Shown: piece by piece, positions 25,073-33,843 of the stretch | Layout: each line of letters starts with the position of its first letter | How positions within the stretch are numbered: position 1 is the stretch's first letter | Source of the DNA: JAAFIP01 sp031367325 | GTDB taxonomy: Bacteria; Pseudomonadota; Gammaproteobacteria; Burkholderiales; Burkholderiaceae_C | Assembly: GCA_031367325.1 (NCBI GenBank) | Contig: JANLPQ010000022.1 | Coordinates: 32,158 to 96,157, forward strand | Length of the DNA stretch: 64,000 nucleotides | Direction of reading: 5' to 3' | Made by a program: the position numbers and the translations under genes | The notes under the pieces: model-generated | The model's input: the letters and a program-made list of their open reading frames with translations, nothing else | Database searches by the model: none | What the model was told of the DNA's origin: nothing

Positions 25073-25981
25073 TTATCTATGTGCGCGAATGCTGGCAAGA
25101 ATACCGCAAACAAACAGCGTGCAAGCTGCAAACTGCATCGCTGTGGGCCAATGGCCATCCCACACAAACGAATACACCAGTGCAAAAATCGTCTCACTCA
25201 CTATCAATTGGCCGCACAAACTGGCTGGTAGCCGCTGGCTGGCAACGTTCCATAAGTAAGTAGCCAACCAAGCCGAACCAATGCCTGTTACTACAAAAAT
25301 AATAGCTGCTTGAACAGTATCTGCGGCCTGAAGCAGTGTTTTAGCATCTGTACCAGCCACTAACCAAAGCCCTAAAGCACCTAGCCCTGTGGCCACGCCA
25401 AGCCAGTTAGCCCAGGTGGTAGCGTTCACTTCAGGGTGTGTTTTAAGCCATCTGGCATTAAGTATGCCAAATGCTGTCCAAAACGCCATGGACGCGACAG
25501 CAAACGCTACGCCGCGCCAGAAATGTGCGAACACTGGCGCCGCCGCCGCAGCCGTGTCCGATGCGCCGTGTGACGACTGCATCATCAAACCCAAGCCCAG
25601 CAAGGTCAGCGCCAAGCCCGGTATCAGCCCTGCCCAGCGCAGGCCTGCTGGTTTGCCCAGCAGCATCATCCAAATGGGAATGGTGCCAATGATCAAGCTA
25701 GGCACCTCGGTGCCTGCGTCGCGTATGGCGACCACCAACAGCAGGTAGTAGCCCGTAAAACCCAGCACGCTCATGCCCAGCGCGGCCCAGGCCTGCCGCA
25801 AAGTAGGTAAGGCGGTCTTGCGCCACAGCAGCAGCATCAACACCACCGACAGCGCACCGTACGACACAAAGCGGCCCGCAGTAAAGTCTACCGCCGTAAA
25901 ACCAGTCACCATACGGGGCGCTACAAACACCAAGCCCCACAGTGCGCCTGCCGCTAGGCCGGCCAAAATACCTGTCAACAA
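25073..25981 (-). CDS. EamA/DMT family transporter
   Basis: A 302-residue inner-membrane protein with about ten hydrophobic segments arranged as two EamA repeats. The first begins GILAGLAAGALWGLVFVAPRM and the second GVAFAVASMAFWTAFGILNA. The family mostly exports amino acids and small metabolites. A dispersed repeat copy (25291-25350) lies inside the gene and encodes the stretch ADTVQAAIIFVVTG, forming part of a membrane helix. It starts 18 bp after the stop of the SDR gene, so the two probably share a transcript. Confidence 0.88.
   Translation of the reverse strand: MLTGILAGLAAGALWGLVFVAPRMVTGFTAVDFTAGRFVSYGALSVVLMLLLWRKTALPTLRQAWAALGMSVLGFTGYYLLLVVAIRDAGTEVPSLIIGTIPIWMMLLGKPAGLRWAGLIPGLALTLLGLGLMMQSSHGASDTAAAAAPVFAHFWRGVAFAVASMAFWTAFGILNARWLKTHPEVNATTWANWLGVATGLGALGLWLVAGTDAKTLLQAADTVQAAIIFVVTGIGSAWLATYLWNVASQRLPASLCGQLIVSETIFALVYSFVWDGHWPTAMQFAACTLFVCGILASIRAHR
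25291..25350 (+). repeat. dispersed repeat, copy inside DMT exporter gene
   Basis: CTACAAAAATAATAGCTGCT then TGAACAGTATCTGCGGCC and GTGTTTTAGC. Antisense to the gene, it encodes TVQAAIIFV. Confidence 0.85.
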
Positions 25982-25999
25982 ATCGCTATTCCTGTGGCG

Positions 26000-26782
26000 T
26001 TAAACACCAAACCCATCGTCTGCCGCAATGATCGCGCCATTAACAAAATGGCTTTGGTCGCTGCACAGCATGACCAGCAGCGCGTCTAAATCTTCAGGCT
26101 TGCCAATACGTTTGCGCGGCAGCATTTGCACCAGCTTTTGGCCTTGCTCGGTTTGCCAATGGTGGTGGTTGATCTCCGTATCGATATAGCCTGGGCAAAT
26201 GGCGTTTACATTGATGCCGTATTTTCCCCATTCGCAGGCCATGGCTTTGGTCATGTGCACCACGGCGGCTTTGCTCATGCAGTACACGCCAATTTGCGGC
26301 AGCACCTTCAGCCCCGCCATTGAGGCTATGTTGACAATGCGCCCGCCCGTATAACTGCCCGGTGCTTGGCCTTTGGCGCGCGCCAACATGCGTTTGCCCA
26401 CCTCTTGGGCTACAAAGAAAGCGCCTTTGGTGTTGGTGCCCATGACAAAGTCGTAGTCGTCCTCTGACACGTCTTGAATGCGCTGCGTGGTGGACACGCC
26501 AGAGTTGTTAACCAAGATGTCAATGCTGCCCACCTCTGTCTCAGCATGGGCCACGGCCGCTTTGATGCTGGCGGTGTTGGTCACGTCCAGCTGCACGGCA
26601 TGCGCGTCACCGCCCTCGGCCTCGATCTCCGAGCACAAGTCTTTGAGCTTGTCGACCCGGCGGCTGGCCAGCACTACGGCAGCGCCCGCTTTGGCCAGCG
26701 TTTTGGCAAACTGCGCGCCTAGGCCGCTGGAGGCACCGGTCACTAAAGCGACGCGGCCAGATAAATCGATTTCGTATGCCAT
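26000..26782 (-). CDS. SDR family oxidoreductase
   Basis: A 260-residue classical short-chain dehydrogenase with cofactor motif VTGASSGLGAQF near 14-25, NNSG, catalytic Ser in NIASM, and Tyr-x3-Lys in YCMSK. ASRR after the second beta strand may favour NADP. It resembles enzymes acting on 3-hydroxyacyl-CoA or related hydroxy groups. Its neighbours, a thioesterase on the same strand and ETF-ubiquinone oxidoreductase divergently, would fit acyl-CoA metabolism, but that is inference. ATG 26782 has AGGACTCTC-like complementarity upstream and family-typical sequence immediately after. Confidence 0.87.
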   Translation of the reverse strand: MAYEIDLSGRVALVTGASSGLGAQFAKTLAKAGAAVVLASRRVDKLKDLCSEIEAEGGDAHAVQLDVTNTASIKAAVAHAETEVGSIDILVNNSGVSTTQRIQDVSEDDYDFVMGTNTKGAFFVAQEVGKRMLARAKGQAPGSYTGGRIVNIASMAGLKVLPQIGVYCMSKAAVVHMTKAMACEWGKYGINVNAICPGYIDTEINHHHWQTEQGQKLVQMLPRKRIGKPEDLDALLVMLCSDQSHFVNGAIIAADDGFGV

Positions 26783-26867
26783 TTAGAGAGTCCTCTTCAA
26801 AACGTGTTGGTATAGGCTGACCAGTATGCCCTTAGCCCCTAGTCACCACCTAAAATAGACGGAGTTA

Positions 26868-28589
26868 ATGCATTATCAGCGAGCACGACCCATGACCCAT
26901 GACGAAATTTTGAAAGCCTACGGCCCACGCGAAGCGATGGAATACGACGTTGTCGTCGTGGGCGGCGGCCCTGGCGGTTTGGCCACCGCCATTCGTTTAA
27001 AACAATTGGCGGCATCTAAAGGCACTGAAGTGTCCGTTGTGGTGCTAGAAAAAGGCTCTGAGCCCGGCGCGCATAGTTTGTGCGGTGCCATCATGGACCC
27101 GATTGCATTGGCCGAGCTTTTCCCTAACTGGAAGGCCATGGGCGCGCCGCTGAACCAGCCTGTGACGGGCGATGCGATGATTTTCTTAGGTGAAAAATCA
27201 TCTTTCCGTGTACCCAATTTGCTTTTACCGGCCTGCTTTGAAAACCATGGCAACTACATCATCAGCCTAGGCAACCTGACACGTTGGCTGGGCCAGCAAG
27301 CTGAGGCATTGGGTGTAGAGATTTTCCCGGGCTTTACAGCGGCGGAAGTTTTGTACAGCGAAGAAGGCAGCGTTAAAGGCATTGCCACGGGCAACATGGG
27401 CATCAGCAAAGAAGGCGAGCCTACGGCAGACTTTCAGCTGGGTATGGAACTGCATGGCAAGTACACCATTTTTGCTGAAGGCTCACGCGGCCATTTGGGC
27501 AAGCAGTTGATTGCCAAATACCAGCTTGATGCGGGCAAAGACCCGCAAAGCTATGGCTTGGGCGTCAAAGAAGTGTGGGAGATTGACCCTGCCCGCCACG
27601 AGCCGGGTTTTGTGTTGCACACCGCCGGCTGGCCCATGCAAAACGACACCTACGGCGGTGCGTTTTTGTACCATATGGAAGACAACAAAGTCTCGCTGGG
27701 CTACATCACCGGGCTAGACTATGCCAATCCCTACCTCAGCCCGTTTGAAGAATTCCAGCGCTGGAAGCTACACCCCAATATTCGCTGGTATTTAGAAGGC
27801 GACGAGTCCAAAGGTATCAAGCCCGGCAAACGCTTGGGCTACGGTGCGCGCGCCATCACTGCTGGCGGTTTGATGAGTTTGCCTAAAACTATATTCCCCG
27901 GTGGTGCGCTGGTGGGCTGTGACGCAGGTTACTTGAATGTCAGCCGTATCAAGGGTAGCCACGCGGCAATCAAAACGGGCATGCTGGCCGCTGAAGCTGC
28001 CTACGATGCTATCCAGGCAGGCCGCGCGGGCGATGAGCTAACTGCCTACCCTGAAGCGTTTGAAAAGAGCTGGCTGTTTGACGAGCTACACAAGTCACGT
28101 AACTTTAAAACATGGTTCAAAAAAGGCTTGGTCAAGGCCACCCTTATGAACGGTATCGAACAGTTTGCCCTGCGCGGCCACATTCCGTGGACACTGCACC
28201 GTGACAAGCCCGACCATGCTTATCTCAAACCCGCCGCCGAGTGTAAAGAAATCAAATACCCCAAGCCCGATGGCAAGCTGACCTTTGACCGTTTATCCAG
28301 CGTCTTCATCAGCAACACCAACCACGCCGAAAACCAGCCTGCGCACTTGACGCTAAAAGATGCGTCTGTGCCCGTAAACATTAACTTGGCTAAATACGCT
28401 GGGCCTGAGAGCCGCTATTGCCCCGCTGGCGTGTACGAGTACGTCAAAACAGAGGCAGGGGCGGACCGCCTACAAATCAATGCGCAAAACTGCGTGCACT
28501 GCAAAACGTGCGACATCAAAGACCCCACCCAAAACATCGTATGGGTTACCCCTGAGGGAGGCGGAGGCCCAAACTACTCAGGAATGTAA
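26868..28589 (+). CDS. electron transfer flavoprotein-ubiquinone oxidoreductase
   Basis: A 573-residue membrane-associated enzyme that passes electrons from electron transfer flavoprotein to ubiquinone during fatty acid and amino acid oxidation. The FAD-binding VVVVGGGPGGLATAIRL lies at the N-terminus. The quinone-binding region contains SLCGAIMDP, the central part GCDAGYLNVSRIKGSHAA, and the 4Fe-4S ligands CVHCKTCDIKDP lie near the end, with a fourth Cys upstream in RYCPAGVYEYV. Start 26868 has GGAG close upstream. ATG 26892 is an alternative that matches the family start better (MTHDEILKAYGPREAMEYD). No etfAB in the window. Confidence 0.94.
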   Translation: MHYQRARPMTHDEILKAYGPREAMEYDVVVVGGGPGGLATAIRLKQLAASKGTEVSVVVLEKGSEPGAHSLCGAIMDPIALAELFPNWKAMGAPLNQPVTGDAMIFLGEKSSFRVPNLLLPACFENHGNYIISLGNLTRWLGQQAEALGVEIFPGFTAAEVLYSEEGSVKGIATGNMGISKEGEPTADFQLGMELHGKYTIFAEGSRGHLGKQLIAKYQLDAGKDPQSYGLGVKEVWEIDPARHEPGFVLHTAGWPMQNDTYGGAFLYHMEDNKVSLGYITGLDYANPYLSPFEEFQRWKLHPNIRWYLEGDESKGIKPGKRLGYGARAITAGGLMSLPKTIFPGGALVGCDAGYLNVSRIKGSHAAIKTGMLAAEAAYDAIQAGRAGDELTAYPEAFEKSWLFDELHKSRNFKTWFKKGLVKATLMNGIEQFALRGHIPWTLHRDKPDHAYLKPAAECKEIKYPKPDGKLTFDRLSSVFISNTNHAENQPAHLTLKDASVPVNINLAKYAGPESRYCPAGVYEYVKTEAGADRLQINAQNCVHCKTCDIKDPTQNIVWVTPEGGGGPNYSGM

Positions 28590-28738
28590 TTAATTAGTTT
28601 ACAATTTAAAAGGTTAGTTGGCGGTAACTCACCCAAATAAGTGAAAGACAAATGTTTACATCTCGGTTATAAAGTAACTATTATGGATCCGAAACGATTC
28701 GTTGCATTTAAATTACTTAATTTGCGGAGACTAGCCGC

Positions 28739-30058
28739 ATGAGGTGGGGGCAGATGTACCGGTTACGCGTTTGGGTAATTTATTTACCCGCATGTTTGGT
28801 GTCATTGGCCCTATTTTTTTGGCTAGGGTGGATAGCTTTCCCATCCCCTCCCAGCACCGTAACTATCACCTCGGGTGCCAAAGAAGGCATGTATTACTTA
28901 CATGCGCAGCGTTACGCTGCCGCGCTTAGGAACTACGGTTTAGAAGTCAACATATTAGAGTCAGCAGGCTCAGCACAAAACATCGAACGCTTGCGTGACG
29001 CTATTGGTACAGCACAAATCGGTTTTGTGCAGGGTGGCTTTGGCCAGCTAGACCGAGCGGAGCCGTCAGAAGGACGCACCAATATCCAAACCATTGCTAA
29101 TGTGGATGTAGAGCCGGTGTGGATTTTTTCTCGAAATAAAAATATAGACTCATTGCTGCAATTGCAGGGCACGCGCGTGTCCATCGGCCAAGAAGGCAGT
29201 GGCAGCAGACTGGTCGCTATTAAACTGCTTGAGCAAGTACGCCTAGAGCCTAAAGACCTGATCGTGTCGGAAACCACAGGCATCAGCGCGGTCAAGGCCT
29301 TAACTGAAGGCACGATTGATGCGGCTATCTTTGTCGCCTCTCCCAGTGCGCCTATCGTGGCGGCCATGCTGGCTGCACCGGGTGTTGGTTTAGTTACCCT
29401 CAAGCGCAGCTCGGCATTGATAGAACGTATACCTTACCTTGAACCACGACTGGTAGCCCAAGGCATGCTTACCGCCACAGGCCGCCAACCAGAGCAAGAC
29501 GCCGTCATGCTGACCACTATTGCCAGCTTGGTAGTTAGTGAAAATTTGCACCCCGCCATCAAACGTGTCACCGCTGCCACCGCAAAACTTGTGCACCGCG
29601 AGGCTGGCTTATTTCACAAAGCTGGAGATTTCCCAAACCTGCGTCGCGTTGATTTTTCTAGCTCGCCGGACGCGCGCACTACGCTATTGCATGGTTTGTC
29701 GTGGGTAGAAGAAAATTTAACCGTGGCGCAAGCGCAATGGGTATGGCGCTTGTTACTGATTGGTTTACCTCTGGCGTTATTGTGGTGTGCGTTGTGCCTT
29801 GCATTGCCCGCCTTCATGCACTGGACGATTGAAAGCTATGTCAATCGATGGTATGGAGAACTGAAGTTTATTGAACACGACCTGGAAACCACCAAGCTGT
29901 CAGACCTAGATTACGCCAAACACAACATTCAATTGCGAGCCATTGGCACTGCACTGAGTAACTTTGATGCTCCGCCAGAATTTATGAAACGCCTTTTCAT
30001 GCTGCAGCAGCACACAGATTTCGTACGCAACAAGCTACTCACCATGCGCGGCAGATAA
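28739..30058 (+). CDS. membrane-anchored TAXI-family solute-binding protein (1 of 3)
   Basis: A 439-residue protein. One N-terminal membrane segment (about 8-30) is followed by an extracytoplasmic TAXI-type binding domain: ITSGAKEGMYYLHAQRYAAA, GSAQNIERL, IGFVQGGFGQ, then RVSIGQEGSGSR. A second membrane segment (about 340-365) and a cytoplasmic helical tail beginning NRWYGELKFIEHDL follow. Classical TAXI proteins are soluble periplasmic receptors for TRAP transporters, so the second anchor is unusual. Two paralogues follow in tandem, the first 8 bp downstream. No TAXI-type fused permease is nearby. GGAG lies 8 bases before ATG 28739; ATG 28754 is an alternative. Confidence 0.82.
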   Translation: MRWGQMYRLRVWVIYLPACLVSLALFFWLGWIAFPSPPSTVTITSGAKEGMYYLHAQRYAAALRNYGLEVNILESAGSAQNIERLRDAIGTAQIGFVQGGFGQLDRAEPSEGRTNIQTIANVDVEPVWIFSRNKNIDSLLQLQGTRVSIGQEGSGSRLVAIKLLEQVRLEPKDLIVSETTGISAVKALTEGTIDAAIFVASPSAPIVAAMLAAPGVGLVTLKRSSALIERIPYLEPRLVAQGMLTATGRQPEQDAVMLTTIASLVVSENLHPAIKRVTAATAKLVHREAGLFHKAGDFPNLRRVDFSSSPDARTTLLHGLSWVEENLTVAQAQWVWRLLLIGLPLALLWCALCLALPAFMHWTIESYVNRWYGELKFIEHDLETTKLSDLDYAKHNIQLRAIGTALSNFDAPPEFMKRLFMLQQHTDFVRNKLLTMRGR

Positions 30059-30066
30059 ACCAGACT

Positions 30067-31368
30067 ATGAAGTTTACGCTTTTGTTTAGAAAACGCTGGC
30101 TATGGCTGTACCTGCCGGTAATATTGATCAGTGCGCTATGCCTTTGGCTATCTGCCAACGTATGGCTACCTTTACCGCCGCAATCCTTGGTCATTGCAGG
30201 TGGTTTACCCACAGGCAGCTACAGCACCATGGCTCGCAGATACCGCGATTTATTGGAGGTTCGTGGCATCAGGGCTGACACGGTGACCACAGAAGGGGCG
30301 GAAGAACCACTGGACCGATTGCTATCGCAACGCAACGTTGACGCAAGCTTTGCCCAAGGCCTGCTAGCCAAGCCCGAGATGACCAGCGTGATGGCCTTGA
30401 CTGTAGTGGAGAGAAGCCCCGTCTGGATTTTCACGCGCAACCCTAACATCACGCAACTAACGCAGCTTAAAGGCTTGCGCATTGCTACCACCAACACCAG
30501 CAAATCTAATACAGAAATAACCTCGTTGCTGTTGCAACATGCGCAGCTTAATGCGTCGGACATCACACTCAGCAGTTTCAAGTCAAATGCTCTGGCAGCT
30601 ACGCATTTGATGGATGGCAAAGTTGATGTGCTGGTGATGTTAGGCAGCGGCCAATCCGACACAGTACGCTTGCTGACACGCGACCCGTCTATCAGTTTCT
30701 TAAGCATAGATCGTGTGGCCTCGTTCGTGGCGCGTGAGCCGCGGCTAAAACCATTTGTACTACCACAAGGCGCTATCGAGCTACGGGGCGATGTGCCACC
30801 ACGCGATCTCACCATGGTGGCCGCGCATTTGCATTTACTGGTTCAAAATAATATGCATCCTGCATTGCAACGTACATTGTTAGATGTAGCACGCGAAATT
30901 CACGAAATGCCCAGCTTTCTGCAGCGCCAGGGTGAATATCCCAGCAGCCGCGAAGTGGACTTTGCCTTATCCCCCATTGCACAGCAGCTATCTGATGGCA
31001 ACAGGCCGTGGATAGAACAATTGTTGCCTTATTGGTGGGCGCAATTAGCTGAGCTACTCATCTACGCAATACTGCCGATTTTGCTGATAACTGCGCTGGT
31101 ATTGATGTGGATACCCAACCTGTTCAATTGGAAAATTAACGCTGTTTTACAAAATTTTTATGGCGAATTGAAATTTTTAGAAACCGATATAGAACCAACG
31201 GCCAGCTCGCGGCCGATTGAAATTAAAAATTTGCTGCAGCGGCTAGATGATATCGAGGCCAAAGTCACCGCGTTAGACTTGCCCAATAGCCATGCCAACC
31301 GCTGGTACACCCTGCGTGAACATCTGGCACGTGCGCGCGGCAGGCTGCTCAGTATGCGTGCGCGCTGA
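30067..31368 (+). CDS. membrane-anchored TAXI-family solute-binding protein (2 of 3)
   Basis: A 433-residue paralogue of the preceding gene with the same layout: N-terminal anchor (WLWLYLPVILISALCLWL), TAXI domain (IAGGLPTGSYSTMARRY, DASFAQGLL, WIFTRNPNITQL), second membrane segment (LIYAILPILLITALVLMW), and a cytoplasmic tail with FYGELKFLETDIE close to the tail of copy 1. The ligand-binding domain is the most diverged part, which suggests different ligands. The gene begins 8 bp after copy 1 and is followed 60 bp later by copy 3. Confidence 0.8.
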   Translation: MKFTLLFRKRWLWLYLPVILISALCLWLSANVWLPLPPQSLVIAGGLPTGSYSTMARRYRDLLEVRGIRADTVTTEGAEEPLDRLLSQRNVDASFAQGLLAKPEMTSVMALTVVERSPVWIFTRNPNITQLTQLKGLRIATTNTSKSNTEITSLLLQHAQLNASDITLSSFKSNALAATHLMDGKVDVLVMLGSGQSDTVRLLTRDPSISFLSIDRVASFVAREPRLKPFVLPQGAIELRGDVPPRDLTMVAAHLHLLVQNNMHPALQRTLLDVAREIHEMPSFLQRQGEYPSSREVDFALSPIAQQLSDGNRPWIEQLLPYWWAQLAELLIYAILPILLITALVLMWIPNLFNWKINAVLQNFYGELKFLETDIEPTASSRPIEIKNLLQRLDDIEAKVTALDLPNSHANRWYTLREHLARARGRLLSMRAR

Positions 31369-31428
31369 ACGTGTTGACCTGTATTTTTCAAAACCACGTG
31401 TTGCCAAAAAATCTGCACAACCACCTTA

Positions 31429-32781
31429 GTGCGGGTTAGACTGCGCACCATGGTAATCCCTGCACTCACCCGCAAACAAGTTTTGTACGTTATCAGTGCG
31501 GCCATTGTGCTGATAGGTTTATTTATTTGGCTGCTCACCCGCTATATCAGCCCCGCACCGCCTAAACAAATTGATATGACCACGGGTGCTATTGACGGTG
31601 CATCGCACCAGTTTGCGCTGAAGTACCAAACCTATCTTCAAGCTAACGGTGTCACACTAGAGCTCAAACCCTCCACAGGTTCGGTGCAGAATCTCGATCG
31701 CCTGAACGCTGGTATGCCAGTGGGTTTTATCCAAGGTGGCTTGGGACTTTTGTCGATTGATCCGCAAAAAACCGACCAAGATACGCCCCTGCGTTCTCTG
31801 GGTGTAGTGGGCTACGAACCCATCTGGTTGTTCACCAGCTCGTCAGATGCCTTCAAAACACTGGACAAAGGTTTGCAAGGCTTGGCGGGTAAGAAAGTAG
31901 CCATCGGTGCCGAAGGCAGTGGCACGCGCAAGGTAGCCCTGGACCTAATGCAAAGCTATGGCGTCAGTGCGGCTAACGCCACACTCAGCTCTGCCGGTGG
32001 CGTTGCTGCTGCTAATGCACTATTGGCTAAGGAGCTGGACGCTGTCATCATCATCGGTGCACCCCAAGCCCCTGCTGTGCAGTTGCTACTGACCAAAGCC
32101 GAAGTACGGCTGGTGTCGCTAGCGCATGCTGAGGGTATCAGCAGAAGACTGCCTTATATGTCGCTGGTTACCCTTAAAGCGGGCTCCGTAGACCCGCTAC
32201 GCGACTTGCCCAGCGAAGATATCAACCTGCTCACCACCACGGCTAACTTGGTAGTGCGTGACGACTTGCACCCTGCCCTTGCCTACCTGCTACTAGAAGC
32301 CGCACGCGACGTGCACAAAGGTGCTACTTTGCTTAATAAGCCTGCAGAATTTCCTAACCCACGAGGTACAGACTTTCCCCTTGCCGACGAGGCCCAACGC
32401 TACTACAAAGATGGTCGCCCATTCTTGCAACGCTACTTGCCCTACTGGGCGGCCAATGCGCTGCAAAGACTGCTATTGATACTGGTGCCTTTGCTGGCTA
32501 TCGCTATTCCTGCGCTTAAAACTATTCCAGATTTACTTGATTTTAAAAATAAGAACCGCTTGTACCGACGCTATGAGATTTTGTTAAAAATGGAACGCGA
32601 GTTGCGCACGCGGCAGTTAAATGCAGACGAAATTACACAGGCTACCGCTCAGCTTGACGCTATTGAAAGCGACATTGGTTCGACCAAATTCCCACTTGAT
32701 TTTGCAGATCGCATTTACACGCTGCGCCAGCATGTGGACTATGTACGCGCCCAATTGCACAAAGAAAAAGAGACTTTGTAA
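31429..32781 (+). CDS. membrane-anchored TAXI-family solute-binding protein (3 of 3)
   Basis: A 450-residue third paralogue: anchor (VLYVISAAIVLIGLFIWLL), TAXI domain (MTTGAIDGASHQFALKY, STGSVQNLDRL, GFIQGGLGLL, VAIGAEGSGTRKVALD), second anchor (LQRLLLILVPLLAIAIPAL) and a longer charged helical tail (RRYEILLKMERELRTRQLNADE). The listed start is GTG 31429; ATG 31450 (MVIPALTRKQ) is equally possible. It ends 2 bp before the DenD-like gene, so the TAXI set and the dehydrogenase are probably one operon. Confidence 0.8.
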   Translation: MRVRLRTMVIPALTRKQVLYVISAAIVLIGLFIWLLTRYISPAPPKQIDMTTGAIDGASHQFALKYQTYLQANGVTLELKPSTGSVQNLDRLNAGMPVGFIQGGLGLLSIDPQKTDQDTPLRSLGVVGYEPIWLFTSSSDAFKTLDKGLQGLAGKKVAIGAEGSGTRKVALDLMQSYGVSAANATLSSAGGVAAANALLAKELDAVIIIGAPQAPAVQLLLTKAEVRLVSLAHAEGISRRLPYMSLVTLKAGSVDPLRDLPSEDINLLTTTANLVVRDDLHPALAYLLLEAARDVHKGATLLNKPAEFPNPRGTDFPLADEAQRYYKDGRPFLQRYLPYWAANALQRLLLILVPLLAIAIPALKTIPDLLDFKNKNRLYRRYEILLKMERELRTRQLNADEITQATAQLDAIESDIGSTKFPLDFADRIYTLRQHVDYVRAQLHKEKETL

Positions 32782-32783
32782 AT

Positions 32784-33797
32784 ATGAAGATTATCATCAC
32801 CGGAGGGGCTGGATTTTTAGGTGTGCGTTTAGCCCGCACGCTGCTGGCCATCGGTTCGCTTAGCGTCAATGGCCAAGCCGCAGCGCCCATTACCCGCATC
32901 ACACTGGCTGACCGTGCACCCCCGCCTGACGACTTGGTAGCCGATCCGCGCATTGAGGTAGCCCTAGGCGATCTTAATACGCAGCTCTCTACTGAACCTA
33001 ATTTAATAGCTGCGCGAGCAGACACTGCAGTGGTATACCACCTAGCAGCTGCAGTCAGTGGCGAGTGTGAGGCCGATTTTGACTTGGGTATGCACAGTAA
33101 TTTTTCAGCCACGCATAGGCTATTAGAAGCCTGCCGCGCCACCAAATTGCAGCCTATGGTAGTTTTTGCCAGTTCGTTGGCAGTGTTTGGCCAAACCGCT
33201 TTATTACCTTTGCCCGAATTAGTCACCGACACTACCCTGCCTACGCCACAGTCCAGCTATGGTATTCAAAAATTTATAGGCGAGCAGATGGTGGCCGACT
33301 ATGGTCGCAGAGGTTTTGTACGTGCACGTAACCTGCGCCTGATGACGGTGAGCGTGCGGCCGGGCAAACCCAACGGTGCGGCATCAAGTTTTTTCAGTGG
33401 CATGGTCCGCGAGCCTTTGGCTGGCGTAGCGTCGGTTGTGCCTGTGCCTGCTAGCACGGCAGTCGCTCTGTCGTCGCCCAGCAGTACGGTGGAAGGTTTA
33501 ATCAGAGCCGTACAGGCCAGCGACAAAGACTGGGGGCCACTGACTGCAATGAACTTGCCTGCCATGACCACCCAAGTAGGCGAGATGGCAAACGCTCTTA
33601 AATCCATAGCTGGACCAGCAGTATTTTCGATGCTCAGCTGGCAAATAGACCCTACTATAGAACGTATCGTAGCAAGCTGGCCTACACGTATCGTCTCGCC
33701 CCGCGCTAATGCGCTGGGCCTGTATGCGGACACCAGTTTTGAAGATATTGTGCGCGCCTACGTCAGTGAAAATCCTGACGCGGTGCGCAAAATATAG
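32784..33797 (+). CDS. denD: NAD-dependent epimerase/dehydratase of the D-erythronate dehydrogenase (DenD) type
   Basis: A 337-residue extended SDR. The cofactor motif is IITGGAGFLGVRLAR, then VVYHLAAAVSGECEADFDLG, which with FASSLAVFG and the catalytic YGIQK is characteristic of the DenD branch. LRLMTVSVRPGKPNGAASSF is also typical. DenD oxidises D-erythronate at C2 in four-carbon acid-sugar catabolism. The TRAP transporter directly downstream and the OtnI/Hyi-like isomerase beyond it support this role; OtnK and OtnC are not in the window. A degenerate dispersed repeat contributes the codons for NLIAARADT just before the VVYHLAA strand. The symbol is given by similarity of motif and context. 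Confidence 0.75.
   Translation: MKIIITGGAGFLGVRLARTLLAIGSLSVNGQAAAPITRITLADRAPPPDDLVADPRIEVALGDLNTQLSTEPNLIAARADTAVVYHLAAAVSGECEADFDLGMHSNFSATHRLLEACRATKLQPMVVFASSLAVFGQTALLPLPELVTDTTLPTPQSSYGIQKFIGEQMVADYGRRGFVRARNLRLMTVSVRPGKPNGAASSFFSGMVREPLAGVASVVPVPASTAVALSSPSSTVEGLIRAVQASDKDWGPLTAMNLPAMTTQVGEMANALKSIAGPAVFSMLSWQIDPTIERIVASWPTRIVSPRANALGLYADTSFEDIVRAYVSENPDAVRKI
32997..33035 (+). repeat. dispersed repeat, degenerate sense copy inside denD-like gene
   Basis: CTAATTTAATAGCTGCGCGA then GCAGACACTGC. In frame as LIAARAD; the consensus TGA is CGA here. Confidence 0.6.
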
Positions 33798-33843
33798 GCG
33801 CATACTATTTTTTTACCTGAATTACCTCTTTGGAGCTTATGCA

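Noticed and set aside
29222..29250. CTGCTTGAGCA inside the first TAXI gene
   Set aside because: Only the short hairpin core matches. Flanks do not match the dispersed repeat and the codons (KLLEQVRLE) fit the protein, so it is probably chance.
33598..33630. ATAGCTGGACCAGCAG in the denD-like gene as another repeat copy
   Set aside because: Three mismatches in the core and no matching flanks; too weak to list.
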